Below, in pieces: positions 6,252 through 7,643 of a stretch of 7,643 nt of DNA. How positions within the stretch are numbered: the first letter of the stretch is position 1; the number at the start of each line of letters is the position of its first letter. Position numbers and translations under genes: made by a program. The stretch is from Desulfuromonadales bacterium (lineage in GTDB: Bacteria > Desulfobacterota > Desulfuromonadia > Desulfuromonadales > BM103): positions 1-7,643 of the forward strand of contig DAOVNV010000116.1 of the NCBI GenBank assembly GCA_030630015.1. Direction: 5' to 3'. The notes beneath the pieces were generated by a model. The model was not told where the DNA came from, did no database searches, and worked only from the letters and a program-made list of their open reading frames with translations.

Positions 6252-7345
6252 GCTGCAACCTCCCCTTCAATCAGAATATCGCCGTCAATCTGACGGAACT
6301 GTACGTCGGTTAGACGCCAGGCCTTGCTGATTTGCGATACGCCAGTGCCAGACAACAGGGCGTGGCCATCGTCGCCGCCCAGCAGTATTGGTGCAATAAA
6401 GAGCATGACCCGATCGATCAGTCCGGCGCGCAGCATCGCACCGCTCAGTCGGCTACCACCTTCGAGCATCAGAGACAACAGGCCACAGTCTCCAAGACTT
6501 TTCATTATGTCACCAGGATCAAGGTGTTCGCCCAGCATGTCGAGCCGGACAACTTCGACGCCCAACTCGAGAAAAGGTCTGATGGCCTGTTCCGAGTGCT
6601 GTCTGGCCGTCACCAGGATCCTTCGGGCCGGAGAAGAAGGATTGTAAACCTCAGCTTGCGGCGTTGTGACCAGACCACTGTCGATAACGATCCGTGCCGG
6701 GTTTCTGCCCCCTTCTTCGAGGCGAGTCGTCAGGCGTGGATTGTCAGTAAGAACAGTGCCGGATCCTATCAAAATCCCGTCAACCCGATTGCGCACCCGG
6801 TGCACAAGCTCGCGACTTTTTTCGCAGGAAATCCAGCGAGAATCGCCGGTTGCTGTCGCGATCCGGCCATCCAGGGTCATGGCAGCCTTGAACAGGACAT
6901 AAGGCAGACCCATGGTCACATGCTTGGCAAAGGGAGCGATCAGGCGTTCACATATCGGACCGAGGATGCCGGTTTCTACGGAAATTCCGGCTTCGCGCAG
7001 GATGGCCACACCACGCCCGGACACCTGCGGGTTCGGGTCAGCGGCTCCAACGAAAACCTGACTGACGCCAGCCTCGATCAAGGCATCAGTACAGGGGCCG
7101 GTGCGGCCATGATGGCAACAGGGTTCAAGGGTGACAAAGAGAGAAGCTCCCCTGGCCAGGGAACCGGCCTGACGGAGGGCGAAAATTTCTGCATGGGGCT
7201 GCCCAGCTGCGGGGTGAAAACCCTCCCCGACCACAACCCCGTCGCGGACCAGAACGGCACCGACCGGAGGGTTTGGCGCGGTTTGCCCTTCAGCTCTCCT
7301 GGCGAGAGCCACAGCCTGTTGCATAAACCTTTCAGGATTTGTCAT
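6236..7345 (-). CDS. ribD: Bifunctional diaminohydroxyphosphoribosylaminopyrimidine deaminase / 5-amino-6-(5-phosphoribosylamino)uracil reductase
   Basis: Carries out the second and third steps of the GTP branch of riboflavin synthesis: deamination of the pyrimidine ring, then NADPH-dependent reduction of the ribosyl side chain. The N-terminal deaminase domain (about 1-145) has TAPNPPVGAVLV (22-33), the zinc ligand and proton shuttle in HAE (51-53), and EPCCHHGRTGPC (74-85) giving zinc ligands C76 and C85. The C-terminal reductase domain (about 150-365) has KAAMTLDGRIA, then SRWIS, IGSGTVLTDNP, LEGGSRLSG and IAPILLGG in the expected order. The length of 369 is typical. The chosen ATG has GGAGG almost abutting it and AAGGA farther upstream; the ATG seven codons in, preceded by AAAGG, is an alternative start. 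The family's N-terminal helix favours the longer form. It is the first rib gene after nrdR (67-bp gap) and overlaps ribE by 16 bp. Confidence 0.97.
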   Translation of the reverse strand: MTNPERFMQQAVALARRAEGQTAPNPPVGAVLVRDGVVVGEGFHPAAGQPHAEIFALRQAGSLARGASLFVTLEPCCHHGRTGPCTDALIEAGVSQVFVGAADPNPQVSGRGVAILREAGISVETGILGPICERLIAPFAKHVTMGLPYVLFKAAMTLDGRIATATGDSRWISCEKSRELVHRVRNRVDGILIGSGTVLTDNPRLTTRLEEGGRNPARIVIDSGLVTTPQAEVYNPSSPARRILVTARQHSEQAIRPFLELGVEVVRLDMLGEHLDPGDIMKSLGDCGLLSLMLEGGSRLSGAMLRAGLIDRVMLFIAPILLGGDDGHALLSGTGVSQISKAWRLTDVQFRQIDGDILIEGEVAACSPA

Positions 7346-7412
7346 GCCTCCACATATCCTTATGTAGCTTTATTCTTGATGCACTCACAATAACTCATAA
7401 GATGGCTAAGCA

Positions 7413-7643
7413 TTAATCGGTGGATGTGGAAGGCTGTTTGGTTGCGCCGCGGGCCAGGATGTCCGACAGTTCTGACATAAACTCGTTGATATCACGAAAC
7501 TGACGATAGACGGATGCGAAACGCACATAAGCGACTTCATCAATCGATTGCAGAGCTTCCATAACATACTCACCAATCTGGCTTGAGTCGATTTCCTTCT
7601 CACCGCATTCCTGCAGGCTTCGCTCCAGTTTGTCAACGTAGCT
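7413..7643 (-). CDS. nrdR: Transcriptional repressor NrdR, 5'-partial (C-terminal ATP-cone part)
   Basis: NrdR represses ribonucleotide reductase genes by binding NrdR boxes in response to ATP/dATP sensed by its ATP-cone domain. Only the last 76 residues are in the window; the N-terminal zinc-ribbon and the first part of the ATP-cone lie beyond base 7643. The visible frame starts SYVDKLERSLQECGEKEI, and contains IGEYVMEALQSIDEVAYVRF and ASVYRQFRDINEFMSEL, which match the family's highly conserved end (VAYVRFASVYRxFxD). A longer open frame that starts with ATG on the same strand, offset by one base, encodes nothing recognisable. nrdR directly upstream of ribD is a common arrangement, and no terminator is evident in the 67 bp between them, so co-transcription is plausible. 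Confidence 0.93.
   Translation of the reverse strand, partial: SYVDKLERSLQECGEKEIDSSQIGEYVMEALQSIDEVAYVRFASVYRQFRDINEFMSELSDILARGATKQPSTSTD

Noticed and set aside
6332..7393. Long plus-strand open frame (353 codons) opposite ribD
   Set aside because: It lies antisense to ribD, whose minus-strand frame carries all deaminase and reductase motifs. The plus frame shows no recognisable domain and is a by-product of codon bias.
7406..7636. ATG-started minus-strand frame of 76 codons at the right edge
   Set aside because: The frame offset by one base encodes the conserved NrdR C-terminus and runs off the window edge; the ATG-started frame encodes nothing recognisable.

Overview
The window looks like ordinary chromosome from a Desulfuromonadota (Geobacter/Desulfuromonas-like) bacterium. 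This placement is inferred from the gene order nrdR-ribD-ribE-ribBA-ribH-nusB, from the protein sequence style, and from a GC content that looks moderate by eye. No mobile element, CRISPR array, tRNA or rRNA is visible.

Layout. Two plus-strand genes open the window: the 3' part of an LpxL/HtrB-type lipid A acyltransferase (1-704) and trmL, a tRNA wobble-position 2'-O-methyltransferase (782-1303). They converge on a minus-strand cluster that fills the rest. In transcription order, right to left, it holds nrdR (C-terminal part only), ribD, ribE, ribBA, ribH, nusB, a small protein resembling the N-terminal domain of M17 leucyl aminopeptidases, and hom (homoserine dehydrogenase). The convergent junction carries a 22-bp-stem hairpin that should terminate transcription, most convincingly for the hom side.

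How the genes work together. RibD, RibE, RibBA and RibH together supply every committed step from GTP and ribulose 5-phosphate to riboflavin, apart from the dephosphorylation that is normally done by a general phosphatase. NusB is an antitermination factor that often travels with ribH. The small M17-N-like gene is coupled to nusB by an ATGA overlap and is followed by hom after 10 bp, so rib genes, nusB and hom probably share transcripts. No FMN riboswitch is seen in the 199-bp gap before ribBA, the only sizeable gap inside the rib genes.

The most unusual feature is a short repeat built of GGGACGA/GGGACGC heptads ending in GAAA. It occurs three times in the first 1.43 kb, each time within a few bases of the (expected) 3' end of a gene and each time in the same orientation relative to that gene. 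One copy appears to have been read into trmL, adding about 17 residues to its C-terminus. Two copies face each other across the terminator hairpin. A second point worth checking is a glutamine in RibBA at the position where E. coli RibB has its metal-binding histidine.
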